DNA of 64,000 nucleotides, taken from NCBI RefSeq assembly GCF_041537925.1, contig NZ_JBGOSH010000002.1:124001-188000 (forward strand), given 5' to 3'. The notes beneath the pieces were generated by a model. It searched no databases, was not told where the DNA came from, and saw only the letters and a program-made list of their open reading frames with translations. Of the stretch, positions 54,729-63,069 are shown one piece after another. Numbering within the stretch: position 1 is the first letter of the stretch; each line of letters opens with the position of its first letter. The translations under genes and the position numbers were made by a program. Origin of the DNA: Ruegeria_C sp041537925. Its GTDB lineage: Bacteria; Pseudomonadota; Alphaproteobacteria; Rhodobacterales; Rhodobacteraceae.

Positions 54729-55742
54729 CTACCTCCGACTTTTTGCCGTTCTGAATAGCAGCAAGAACACGAAAACAGAGCCAATTGAGGTGGTGACGAT
54801 CCCGACGGGCAGTTCCTGTGGGGCAATCAGCAGCCGACTGATGATATCTGAGCCGGTCAGCAAGGCCGCGCCCACAATCGCCGCAGTCGGCAAGAGCTGG
54901 CGGTGCAATGGCCCCGCAATCCCACGGGCAATGTGGGGTACCATCAGGCCGACAAAGCCTATCACTCCCGCCACCGAAACGAACACCGCCGTCGCAAGAG
55001 CAGCGGCGAAGAACATGCTGAACCGTAAGCCCTGCACGGGCACTCCAAGCGTCGCGGCGGTCAAATCCCCAGTCAGCAGCGCATCCAGCCAGCGACTGCG
55101 ATAGAGCGAATAGGTCAGGATCAGGGCTAATCCCGCACAGACCAGCGGGAATGTCTCCCACCGGGCCAAACCCAGGCCGCCCAGCATCCAGAAGATCACC
55201 GAATGCGCGGCGCGACTGTCACCAGCAAAAATCAGATAGTTGGTGATGGCCGAGAACAGGAAGGACACGGCCAGACCGGCTAATATCAGCTTTTCGGGTG
55301 CGCTCGTATGCAACCCATGAACCAGCGCCAGCACGATGCCCGACGCCACAAGCCCCCCACAGAATGCGGCCAGCGGTAAGGTCCAGAAGCCCAGAATATC
55401 CCCGGTCACCGTTATGACGAACACTGCCCCGGCGGCAGCCCCCGAAGATAGGCCAAACAGGAACGGGTCCGCCAGGTCATTGCGCGTTGTGGTTTGCAAG
55501 GCAACGCCGACGATGCCCAAGCCAGCCCCAATCACGGCGGCAAAAAGGGCGCGCGGCAGGCGCAGATCAAACACGATCCGGTGCAGCGGTGACATGTCCC
55601 CGTCGCTCAGACCGGTCCCCAGCAGAATGGCGGTGACCGTGTCGGAGACGGGAATAGACGTGGTGCCATAGATGGTCGAAATCAACAAGAGAGCGGCTAG
55701 AACGACCGCCCCCATCAAAAGTGTCAGGCCATGTCGGCCCAT
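54729..55742 (-). CDS. FecCD/BtuC-type ABC transporter permease
   Basis: Inner-membrane channel of a B12/siderophore-class importer, 337 residues with about nine to ten membrane spans. Typical segments are LRLPRALFAAVIGAGLGIVG near residue 60 and VAGVIGFVGLMVPHIAR near 260. It lies 1 nt after the binding-protein stop, as the last gene of the riboswitch-controlled operon. Cobalamin or a corrinoid is the favoured substrate from the regulation; an iron chelate is an alternative. Confidence 0.9.
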   Translation of the reverse strand: MGRHGLTLLMGAVVLAALLLISTIYGTTSIPVSDTVTAILLGTGLSDGDMSPLHRIVFDLRLPRALFAAVIGAGLGIVGVALQTTTRNDLADPFLFGLSSGAAAGAVFVITVTGDILGFWTLPLAAFCGGLVASGIVLALVHGLHTSAPEKLILAGLAVSFLFSAITNYLIFAGDSRAAHSVIFWMLGGLGLARWETFPLVCAGLALILTYSLYRSRWLDALLTGDLTAATLGVPVQGLRFSMFFAAALATAVFVSVAGVIGFVGLMVPHIARGIAGPLHRQLLPTAAIVGAALLTGSDIISRLLIAPQELPVGIVTTSIGSVFVFLLLFRTAKSRR

Positions 55743-55743
55743 A

Positions 55744-56691
55744 TCAGTTCAGACCCGAATGCATAGCTTTGGCCATTTTCGAGATCGCTTCGATATTTGC
55801 CGGTCCGGGGGTCAGTTCCTCGTACCGCAGACCAATCCAGCGCTCGTTCTTCACGGCATCAGTCTGGGACATTACCGGGTGTTCCTGCAGAAACTTGAAC
55901 GTATCCTCGGCACCATTTCCAGTCTGGTAGTCCAGCAGCACCAGGAATTCCGGGTTCGCTGCAGCTACGGACTCCCACGACGTTCGGCCCCAGCTTGTTT
56001 CCATGTCATGGGTTACGTTCTCACCCCCTGCGGCGGCGATCATCGCGTCGGGGATGGCAAACTTGCCAGCCGTAAACGGCGCGTCCGCCGGCCCATCCAG
56101 CAGGAAGACGCGCGGTTTGGGCAAATCAGCAGTCTGGGTTTCGATCGCAGTCAGTTTCACTTTCCAGCCCGAAACCAATTCCTCCGCCTTTTCTTCCACA
56201 TGCATCACTTTGCCCAGACGCATAACGTCGTCGAACAGCAGGTCCATGCTGGCCTCGGGACGGCCCTTGTCCAGATGCACGCAGCTTTCGGTCAGAATCA
56301 TAGTCTTTATGCCAAACGGGGCGAGTGTGTCGGGAGTGACGTCGCCACCGGGTTTCATGCCGTAATACCAGCCTGCGAAGAACAGGTCGGTTTCCACAGC
56401 TACGAGGTTTTCAACGGTAGGGTACTTCGGTGCTAGCTCTTGAATATCGCCGCGTAGCGTGTCGAATTCCGGGCTGGTCCTGTACCAGCCTGTGATGCCG
56501 GTCAGGCCAACGATCTTTTCCTGAAGGCCAAGTGCGAAAGCCATGTCAGTCATGTTCATGTCGTGCACGACCAACCGCTCCGGCTGGGTCTCAAAGACAA
56601 GCGGTTCGCCGCAATTGTCAACGATGACCTCATGCGCAGAGGCACCGCTTGCCATGGCTGTTGCCAGCGCCACGGACCAGATGTGTTTCAT
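55744..56691 (-). CDS. Periplasmic corrinoid/siderophore-binding protein (BtuF/FepB-like)
   Basis: Substrate-binding component of the importer, 315 residues. The N-terminal signal peptide (KHIWSVALATAMASGASA) is followed by the class III binding fold with RLVVHDMNMTDMAFALGL and the long connecting helix. It lies between the ATPase and permease genes. A cobalamin riboswitch controls the operon, so a B12-type ligand is likely. The ligand site itself cannot be judged from sequence. Confidence 0.88.
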   Translation of the reverse strand: MKHIWSVALATAMASGASAHEVIVDNCGEPLVFETQPERLVVHDMNMTDMAFALGLQEKIVGLTGITGWYRTSPEFDTLRGDIQELAPKYPTVENLVAVETDLFFAGWYYGMKPGGDVTPDTLAPFGIKTMILTESCVHLDKGRPEASMDLLFDDVMRLGKVMHVEEKAEELVSGWKVKLTAIETQTADLPKPRVFLLDGPADAPFTAGKFAIPDAMIAAAGGENVTHDMETSWGRTSWESVAAANPEFLVLLDYQTGNGAEDTFKFLQEHPVMSQTDAVKNERWIGLRYEELTPGPANIEAISKMAKAMHSGLN

Positions 56692-56709
56692 TGGTGAATG
56701 TTCCTCGGT

Positions 56710-57495
56710 TTAAGTTGAAACTATGGTTTTTCGGATATCCAGCGCCGGGATCACGCGGCCTTCGTGGTGAAAGCACAGGTAATCGACGCCGAACGTGTCG
56801 CGAACCCGGTCAGGGGTCAGCACTTCAGCCACCGGGCCAAAGCCGGTCAACCGTGTGGATTTCATCAACGCCACATGGGTGGCGAATTCTGGGATCATCA
56901 CCAGATCGTGGACGATCATCACGACCGTGATCCCCAGATCGGCGACCAGAGACAGCATCCGGCCTTTGGCATCCGGGTCGAGGTTATTGGTTGGTTCGTC
57001 CAGAAACAGCAAAGAGGGATTCTGTGCCAATGCCCGGGCGATATGGGCGCGTTGACGCTCGCCCCCGGACAGCACCGCCATCCGCTTGTCGGCGAGCGCA
57101 CCAAGGCCTGTCATCTCCAGGATCCTGCTTAGTTCCCCGGCGTGTTCATCCGGTGAGCGATCGGACCAGATCGGAATCTGACCGAGTGCGACGTAGTCCC
57201 GCAAGAGTAGCCTGCCATCCGGAAGCTCTTGCTGGCTGACAACGGCGATCATTCGGGCGCGCTCTTTGGCGGGCATCTGCTTCAGGCTGCGGCCTTTGAC
57301 CAGCACATTGCCCAGAACCACTGCAGCCGTCCCGCATAAAAGATTCAGCAGCGTCGTTTTTCCGGCCCCGTTCGGGCCGGCGATTGCCAAAATCGCGCCC
57401 TCGTGCAACTCAAACGAGGCGCCTTGCAACAGGGCATCGCCGTTGAGCGCATGGTACTCAAGATCACGTGCAACCAAAAAGGTCGAGGTCGTCAT
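56710..57495 (-). CDS. ABC transporter ATPase of BtuD/FecE type
   Basis: Nucleotide-binding subunit of the corrinoid/siderophore-class importer, 261 residues. Walker A is GPNGAGKTTLL near residue 40, the signature LSGGERQRAHIARAL near 140, and Walker B LLFLDEPTNNLD. Its ATG overlaps the stop of the DUF1636 frame by 4 nt, so it is translated from the riboswitch-led message. Energy coupling for cobalamin-type uptake is the likely role. Confidence 0.92.
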   Translation of the reverse strand: MTTSTFLVARDLEYHALNGDALLQGASFELHEGAILAIAGPNGAGKTTLLNLLCGTAAVVLGNVLVKGRSLKQMPAKERARMIAVVSQQELPDGRLLLRDYVALGQIPIWSDRSPDEHAGELSRILEMTGLGALADKRMAVLSGGERQRAHIARALAQNPSLLFLDEPTNNLDPDAKGRMLSLVADLGITVVMIVHDLVMIPEFATHVALMKSTRLTGFGPVAEVLTPDRVRDTFGVDYLCFHHEGRVIPALDIRKTIVST

Positions 57496-57847
57496 GTTGG
57501 CTCCTCCAACTGGATTCGGGGCAAGCGAGAAAGAGTTTTTGTGAATAATGTTTCCGGTCGGTCGGTGGCGCGGGTCCAGCCATCCGAGCTATCGTGGTAT
57601 TGTTGCGCGAATTCGGCCAGCGCCTCGATGTCTTCTGCGCTCTCAATGTCACCAAACAGGTACTGCGCTTTGCCGACGGCCTGAAACCCGACGGACATCG
57701 GACGTGCGCAACCGGCCATGCGGCAACGCTACGAACAACGAACCCCGCAGGCAACTTGTCTGTCAACGTATTGCGTATGGCATCAACAGGCACTGTGCCG
57801 CTACAGGTCGAACAGATCAGAAGGAAATGGTCATGTGCATCTGGCAT
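57492..57847 (-). pseudogene. DUF1636 metal-binding protein gene, frameshifted
   Basis: DUF1636 proteins are small Cys-rich (2Fe-2S ferredoxin-like) proteins often placed in cobalamin-regulated operons. The start (LLICSTCSG, GFVVRSVA) is in one frame. The family continues in another frame as MAGCARPMSVGFQAVGKA and YLFGDIESAEDIEALAEF. The break is at about 57719: GTTGCCGCATGG would read V-A-C-M-A if one T were present before GCATGG. A single-base deletion (or a base-call error) explains it. The second frame then overlaps the ATPase start properly, so the gene was recently intact. Confidence 0.82.
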
Positions 57848-57965
57848 TGCCCGCTCCGCTTGAAGCCAAGCGAGGCCAGAAGGTGCCGATCATGTAAACA
57901 CGTATCAGACGTGCCATCAAAGCCCCCTTCCGGGACGCCCCGCCCCTGGTTGGTTAAAAACATGA

Positions 57966-58138
57966 TGGCAGGTCTCCTGACTTGCGGGTCGAAGCTTGGC
58001 CATCCTTCCCGGCTTTTGGCCAGTGGTTTTTGGCATCGCTTACCGCTTACAGTTGCGGGGGCAGTAACGGACTTGGTGCCAATTGGCAGACCTCACCGTA
58101 TTCCCTTTTCATCCCATTGGCGAACCATCGGGAACCAT
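57966..58138 (-). ncRNA. Cobalamin riboswitch
   Basis: Reading the minus strand, the classic B12-riboswitch elements occur in order: GGTTCCCGATGG (P1/P2 region), GATGAAAAGGGAA and ACGGTGAGG, the core CTGCCCCCGCAACTGTAAG, CCACTGGC, GGGAAGGATGG, and finally the B12 box AGTCAGGAGACCTGCC (plus-strand 57967-57982). It lies 119 nt upstream of the DUF1636 start and controls the DUF1636-ATPase-binding protein-permease operon. High adenosylcobalamin should switch the operon off. This is the best evidence for the transporter's substrate class. Confidence 0.95.
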
Positions 58139-58320
58139 CTGATCCTTGGTTGTCTTAGACCGAGCGCCATGTCAATCGAGACTTGAAGCAACAGCCCTTT
58201 AATCAAAGCTTAAGCGCTCAGAGTCTTTAGGCTTTCTCTTGAGCAGTCGCTGGGAGAGCGGAGCCAAGAGCAACAAGGGTAGCAATGGCAAGCTGCAATG
58301 GAAGAAACATGGGTTTTCCT

Positions 58321-58593
58321 TCAAGTTTGAGCATTGGCTATGAAAACGGTTGATTTCCGGTCGCGGGCGAGCGTTTTGGCCTTGGCCTGGCTCAGCGGTA
58401 TGAGTGTTTCGTCCGGCGTCAGTCCTTTGGCCTGCAACTTTGACCAAATGCTCCGCGCGGATGCCGGGGACCTCCGTAGCGCAGCTTCAGACAACAACTG
58501 CCTCAATGGGGTTGGTAGGCAGTCAAACGCGGCTATGGAATTGCCAGAGCGCCGTTTCCGACGCAGGCTGCTTTGACCCAGATTGCGGCTCAT
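58321..58593 (-). CDS. DUF6525-like small basic protein
   Basis: A 90-residue protein with an Arg-rich start (NLGQSSLRRKRRSG), then AFDCLPTPLRQLLSEAALRRSP and a second helical part ending in ARDRKSTVF. This layout matches a small family common in Rhodobacteraceae (DUF6525, from memory); its function is unknown. Its ATG overlaps the TGA of the damaged DUF1826 gene, so it was once translated from the same metal-related message. Confidence 0.6.
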   Translation of the reverse strand: MSRNLGQSSLRRKRRSGNSIAAFDCLPTPLRQLLSEAALRRSPASARSIWSKLQAKGLTPDETLIPLSQAKAKTLARDRKSTVFIANAQT

Positions 58594-58935
58594 GCCTCGT
58601 CGTCCGGATCAAACGCAGGGTCCAGCACCAGGACGCGCCGGGTCTCTTCCGTGCCTCCGATTGGAGGCCAGAGATACAATATCATTCTGAAGCCACTCTC
58701 ATTCGCGACCAGCAATCAAACCAGACATATCACAGACGTGCCGCATGGAGGTCTTGACCGCGTTCAGCGGCAGAATAACGCGGCCGCGTGGCAGAACTTC
58801 CGGACTGAGGCGATCAAGCCAAGTCTGCACATCCGGTGGGGATTGTCGACGCCAGACGGATGCAACACAGCCCGGTTGCAGGAACGTATTGAGCGAAGCC
58901 GCATCATGTCCGGCGGCGACGCCGATTTTTTGCAT
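58590..58935 (-). pseudogene. DUF1826 gene, internally deleted
   Basis: The N-terminal part (about 78 residues from ATG 58935) fits DUF1826, with VASVWRRQSPPDVQTWLDRL and a later LSPEVLPRGRVILP. It stops at TGA after AGRE. A second short frame (58685-58590) reads PPIGGTEETRRVLVLDPAF, like the family's C-terminus. About 100 central residues are missing and the two parts are out of frame, so the gene is dead by internal deletion. DUF1826 genes often accompany CobW metallochaperone genes, and a cobW remnant lies directly upstream. Confidence 0.6.
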
Positions 58936-58938
58936 CTT

Positions 58939-59335
58939 TCACGGCCCTTCTCGCGAAGTTCTTGCGGCATCCTCCACCCGGCGCCAGATTGGAAATGAGT
59001 CTTGATAGTCCGGCAAGTTGCCCGGCTCTGGGGCCGCAACTGCGGGAACGAGGCAGGTATCCAATCGCGCCTTCAAAGTTGGTCAATCGCTGCCCGCTCC
59101 GATGGATACGATTTCCTTACGACGGTCACCCCAAGGCTCTTGCCATTGGGCCTGCATTTAGGCGCGGGCGCTTTCGTTGGTGGGACGCTGCTCTTCCGGC
59201 ACCGATGCCCACCATTTGCCGAGGGTTTGACACTGGACAGCGCCCCTGCGAGCGAAAACTCAGCCACCCATTCGGGCCGTGTCGATATCCAAAAGTGGCC
59301 TTTGGCTCGGGTCACACTTGGCAGATAGATATTGA
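58939..59335 (-). pseudogene. CobW/ZigA-type metallochaperone GTPase, C-terminal remnant
   Basis: Only the C-terminal domain survives. AKGHFWISTRPEWVAEFSLAG is the conserved block. After a frameshift near 59220 it continues as KWWASVPEEQRPTNESARA, a TAA, then QAQWQEPWGDRRKEIVSIG, a TGA where family members have Trp, and then LKARLDTCLVP to a final TGA at 58939. There are at least two in-frame stops and one frameshift. The N-terminal GTPase domain is missing because IS3-family sequence begins at about 59336. In related genomes this gene type handles zinc or cobalt. Confidence 0.75.
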
Positions 59336-60526
59336 GTGGATCTGTCACGGTTTGATGCGGCTCCTTTGATAGCATTTATTGCGGCAAAGGAGACGAACTA
59401 GGGGACTGAAACGGTCGGACGAATTCCGCCAAGACGCTGTTCGGATTGCGCTGACCAGTGGACTGACGCGTAAGCGGGTGGCGACAGATTTGGGCGCCGG
59501 GTTGTCGAGGCTGAACAAGTGGATCACGGCTCATTGAGACACCGATGTGGTTTCGAAAGAGGAATTGAGCCTCGCTCAGGAGAATGAACGCCTTCGACGT
59601 GAGGTGCGCATTCTCAAGGAGGAGAGGGGCATCCTAAAAAGCCACCCAGTTCTTCGCGGGCCTAAAGCAATGAGATTTGGGTTCATCGAAGAACACCGTG
59701 ACAGTTTTCCGGCCAAACGCTTATGCCATGTTGTTGGTGTCAGTACGCGTGGATTGCGGGCCTTCCGAACCCGTCCGGCCAGCCGCAGACAGAGTTCTGA
59801 TATTGTGACCTTGGCACATATCAAAGAACAGGCGCGTCTCAGCCTGGGCGGCCTTGGTAGGCCACGCATGACCGAAGAGTTGAAGGAGATTGGTCTGGAT
59901 GTGGGGCACCACTGCGTTGGCAGATTGATGCGTCAGAACGGCATATCCGCCGTCAAAACCCGCAAGCACAAGGTCACGACGTACAGTGATCACACGTTCA
60001 ACATTGCACCGAACCTGCAGGATCGCACCTTCATGGCTGATCAGCCAAACCAGAAATGGGCCGGTGATATCAGCCATATCTGGACCCATGAGGGCTAGTT
60101 GTATCTCGCCGTCATCCTCGACCTGCATTCTCGTCGTGTCATCGGCTGGACGGTAAGCAACCGCATGAAACGTGATCTGGCGATCCGTGCATTGAAGGTG
60201 GCTATCGCATTCCGATCACCGTCGAAAGGCTGCATCCATCACACGGATCGTGGCAGCCAATATTGTTTGCACGACTATCAGAAACGGCTGCGGCAACATG
60301 GCTTCAAGGTATCGATGAGCGGCAAGGGAAATTGCTATGATAATGCGGCCGTCGAGTCCTTCTTCAAACCATCAATGCAGAGCTGATCTTGCGACGGTCA
60401 TGGGAAACAAGGCGGCAGGCTGAAATGGCGATCTTCGAATACATCAATGGCTTCTACAATCCGCAACGACAGCACTTAGCATTGGGTTGGAAAAGCCCTG
60501 TCGCTCTTGAACGGAAAGTCGCCTAA
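59336..60526 (+). mobile_element. IS3-family insertion sequence remnant (inactive)
   Basis: It carries IS3-type orfA and orfB without a working frame. OrfA lacks a start codon (about 59400, LKRSDEFRQDAVRIAL) and has TGA at 59535. The leucine-zipper part follows as AQENERLRREVRILKEE. OrfB has the DDE domain (NQKWAGDISHIW, VILDLHSRRVIGW, HHTDRGSQY, MSGKGNCYDNAAVESFF) but carries TAG at 60096 in place of a Trp codon and a one-base deletion near 60369. It then reads FEYINGFYNPQRQH to TAA 60524. Several independent lesions show old inactivation. The left border, at the cobW remnant, is approximate and the exact terminal repeats were not resolved. Confidence 0.88.
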
Positions 60527-60552
60527 ACGAGCACATGGGGCGGCACATAAGT

Positions 60553-60772
60553 GGAACAGGTTCAACGAGAGTCTGAACACCGTCACACCCGCCGACGTCT
60601 ACTCCGGCAGGGACAAAACCATTCTACAGCAACGAGAACGGATCAAACAAAAGACGCTCGAAGCGCGCCGCTTGGATCACAGACAACGCGCCGCATAATC
60701 AAACCAACCAGATGAGCTAAACTCTCTTTCTGCTTAAGCGGCATTTGGACCCAGAAACTCGGAAGACGGACA
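60553..60772 (+). mobile_element. 3' fragment of a second IS3-family element
   Basis: The short frame ending at 60698 reads RFNESLNTVTPADVYSGRDK and ILQQRERIKQKTLEARRL, the C-terminus of a different IS3-family transposase. A non-coding tail ending near GACGGACA (60765-60772) resembles the element's right end. Everything upstream of this fragment is missing, replaced by the preceding element. Two transposons have therefore landed at the same place. Confidence 0.65.
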
Positions 60773-60799
60773 GGGTTTGGCACTTGGTCGCACCAATCA

Positions 60800-61807
60800 C
60801 TATGCAAAACGAGACCGCGTACGGTTTGCAAAGGCCACGAGGGACAGCATGACTGGAACTTCAACCAGAACGCCAACAACTGTGGCCAAAGCGGCGCCTG
60901 AATGCAGACCAAACAAGCTGATTGCAACAGCTACCGCCAATTCAAAGAAATTGGACGTTCCGATCATGGCGCACGGTGCGGCGATGCGGTGAGGGACCTT
61001 AAGCGCATAGGCCGCACCGTAAGCCAGCACAAAAATGCCGTAGCTTTGGATCAGTATTGGCACGGCGATCAGGACAATTACCACAGGTCTTGCGAGAATC
61101 GTCTGACCTTGCAGACCGAACAGGATGACGACCGTGGCAATCAGACCCATCACAGACCAAGGCTTCACCCGCGCAGAGAATGCATCGATCATCTCTTGCG
61201 ATCCAAGCCTCCGTCGGGTGATCAGGCCTGCAATTAGAGGCAAGACTACATAGAGTATAGTTGCCAGCACCAGAGTCTGCCATGGCACCGAGATGTCAGT
61301 GACACCCAGCAAAAACGCAACAATTGGCGCGAAGGCCACAACCATAATCAAGTCGTTCACAGAAACCTGAACAAGTGTATAGGTCGGGTCACCCTTGGTC
61401 AGCTGCGACCAAACAAAAACCATCGCCGTACAGGGGGCCGCGCCCAACAAAATTAAGCCAGCAGTGTATTGTGCGGCGTCCTCGGGCGCGATCCACGGGG
61501 CGAAGACATAGTCAAAAAACAACACGGCCAGCAACGCCATGGTGAACGGTTTAATCAGCCAGTTAACCACCAGTGTAACGATCAGTCCGCGCGGCTGCCG
61601 AGCCACACCTGCAACTGATCCGAAATCGACACCGACCATCATCGGATACACCATCGCCCATATCAGCACGGCTACAACCAGGTTGACGCTGGCAACTTCG
61701 GCCGCAGCGACCAACCTTACGAGGCCAGGTGCCACAAGCCCGATCAGAATGCCCGCGACCATGGCAAGGGCGACCCAGACAGTCAGATAACGCTCGAAAA
61801 TGCTCAT
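60800..61807 (-). CDS. acr3: Arsenite efflux permease, Acr3 type
   Basis: Exports arsenite across the inner membrane. It has 335 residues and about ten membrane spans. The family Cys is in LLGAAPCTAMVFVWSQL near residue 130 and a second conserved stretch reads APCAMIGTSNFFELAVA near 285. It is the last gene of a GAPDH-ArsJ-Acr3 operon; its ATG overlaps the ArsJ stop by 4 nt. It complements ArsJ by dealing with reduced arsenic. Confidence 0.93.
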   Translation of the reverse strand: MSIFERYLTVWVALAMVAGILIGLVAPGLVRLVAAAEVASVNLVVAVLIWAMVYPMMVGVDFGSVAGVARQPRGLIVTLVVNWLIKPFTMALLAVLFFDYVFAPWIAPEDAAQYTAGLILLGAAPCTAMVFVWSQLTKGDPTYTLVQVSVNDLIMVVAFAPIVAFLLGVTDISVPWQTLVLATILYVVLPLIAGLITRRRLGSQEMIDAFSARVKPWSVMGLIATVVILFGLQGQTILARPVVIVLIAVPILIQSYGIFVLAYGAAYALKVPHRIAAPCAMIGTSNFFELAVAVAISLFGLHSGAALATVVGVLVEVPVMLSLVAFANRTRSRFA

Positions 61808-63069
61808 GAAGTTGCCTCGGTTATGTGTGCGTTCAGCTTACCGGACGTCAGTGCTGCCAGGGCAACCATGAGTGAGGCTGTAGCCAGTACGAGCGGCAGC
61901 CCCCCAATCTGATAGGTCAGACCGGATAGTACGGTTCCAAGCAATCGACCGCTGGCATTGGCCATATAGTAGAATCCGACATCCATCGTGACCCGTTCGG
62001 ATTTGGTAAACGCCAGGATCAGGTAAGAATGAAGCGACGAATTCACCGCGAAGACCGCTCCAAAGACCAACAGCCCGATTACCAGTGTGATGGTCAGCCA
62101 GGTTTCTGGCCCGGTTGACATCAGTACGGCTGTGGTCAGGGCGGCAGGTACAAAGAACAATCCCGCCGCCCAGCTGTGCGCAGCTCGGATCAGGTCACCT
62201 TCGGTTCGGTCCGAGGCGCGCAGGATTTTGGGTGCGCTGGCCTGAACCGCACCGTACAGGATCACCCATACGGCCATAAATGCACCGATCATGAAAAACG
62301 TGGCGCGATTTCCTTCTTCGGTGCCGTCAGACAAGACAGCGTAGAAGTAGATCGGGATGCCCACAACGAACCAAACGTCCCGCGCCCCGAACAGGAACAC
62401 ACGTGCAGCTGACAGCCAGTTCACATTGGCCGATTTCGAGAAGACCTCAGAGAATTTCGCACCCTTGCGCCCCTTGGGCAGGCCGTTCGGCATGAACAGG
62501 ATGACGGCCGCCAACACCACCGCCAGCACGACCGCCATAATTAAGACGGACCGGGTAAAGCCAAGCATTGCCAGCAGAACCGCCCCCAGCAGGAACCCCA
62601 ACCCTTTCACGGCGTTCTTCGATCCGGTCAGAACGGCAACCCAGCGGAACAATCCTCCGTTTTCGGTGGGCGCCAGCAGTTTCACTGCGGATTTCGAGGA
62701 CATCTTTGCCAGATCCTTGGCGACCCCGCTGGCACCCTGAACGATCATCACAAAGGCAACCGAAACCCCAATCGTCCAGCTTGTATCAAGCTGGGTCAAC
62801 GCCAACAGCGCCACAACCTGAAGCCCCAGCCCGGCATAGAGTGTTGATGTCAGACCAAAACGCGCGGCAATCCAGCCTGCGGCCAGATTGGTCACCATGC
62901 CCGCAATCTCATAAAACACAAACAGATAAGCCAACTGCACCGGCGAGAAACCCAGCGTATGAAAGTGCAGTAGCACCAGCATCCTGAGCGCCCCGTCGGT
63001 CAGCATGAAAGCCCAATAAGCCGCCGTGACCGCAACATAGGCCGACAGTCCTTTGGGCTTTTGGGTCAC
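61804..63069 (-). CDS. arsJ: ArsJ, MFS exporter of 1-arseno-3-phosphoglycerate
   Basis: A 12-span MFS protein of 421 residues. The N-terminus SAYVAVTAAYWAFMLTDGALRMLVLLHF and the later GASGVAKDLAKMSSKSAVK are typical of ArsJ. The known ArsJ role is to export the unstable arsenate ester made by a partner GAPDH, giving arsenate resistance. That partner gene lies immediately upstream with a 4-nt overlap, which makes the call firm. Confidence 0.93.
   Translation of the reverse strand: MTQKPKGLSAYVAVTAAYWAFMLTDGALRMLVLLHFHTLGFSPVQLAYLFVFYEIAGMVTNLAAGWIAARFGLTSTLYAGLGLQVVALLALTQLDTSWTIGVSVAFVMIVQGASGVAKDLAKMSSKSAVKLLAPTENGGLFRWVAVLTGSKNAVKGLGFLLGAVLLAMLGFTRSVLIMAVVLAVVLAAVILFMPNGLPKGRKGAKFSEVFSKSANVNWLSAARVFLFGARDVWFVVGIPIYFYAVLSDGTEEGNRATFFMIGAFMAVWVILYGAVQASAPKILRASDRTEGDLIRAAHSWAAGLFFVPAALTTAVLMSTGPETWLTITLVIGLLVFGAVFAVNSSLHSYLILAFTKSERVTMDVGFYYMANASGRLLGTVLSGLTYQIGGLPLVLATASLMVALAALTSGKLNAHITEATS

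Noticed and set aside
57848..57965. A 27-codon minus-strand frame (MARLIRVYMIGTFWP) between riboswitch and DUF1636
   Set aside because: No family match and it runs into the DUF1636 start; could be a leader peptide but nothing supports it.
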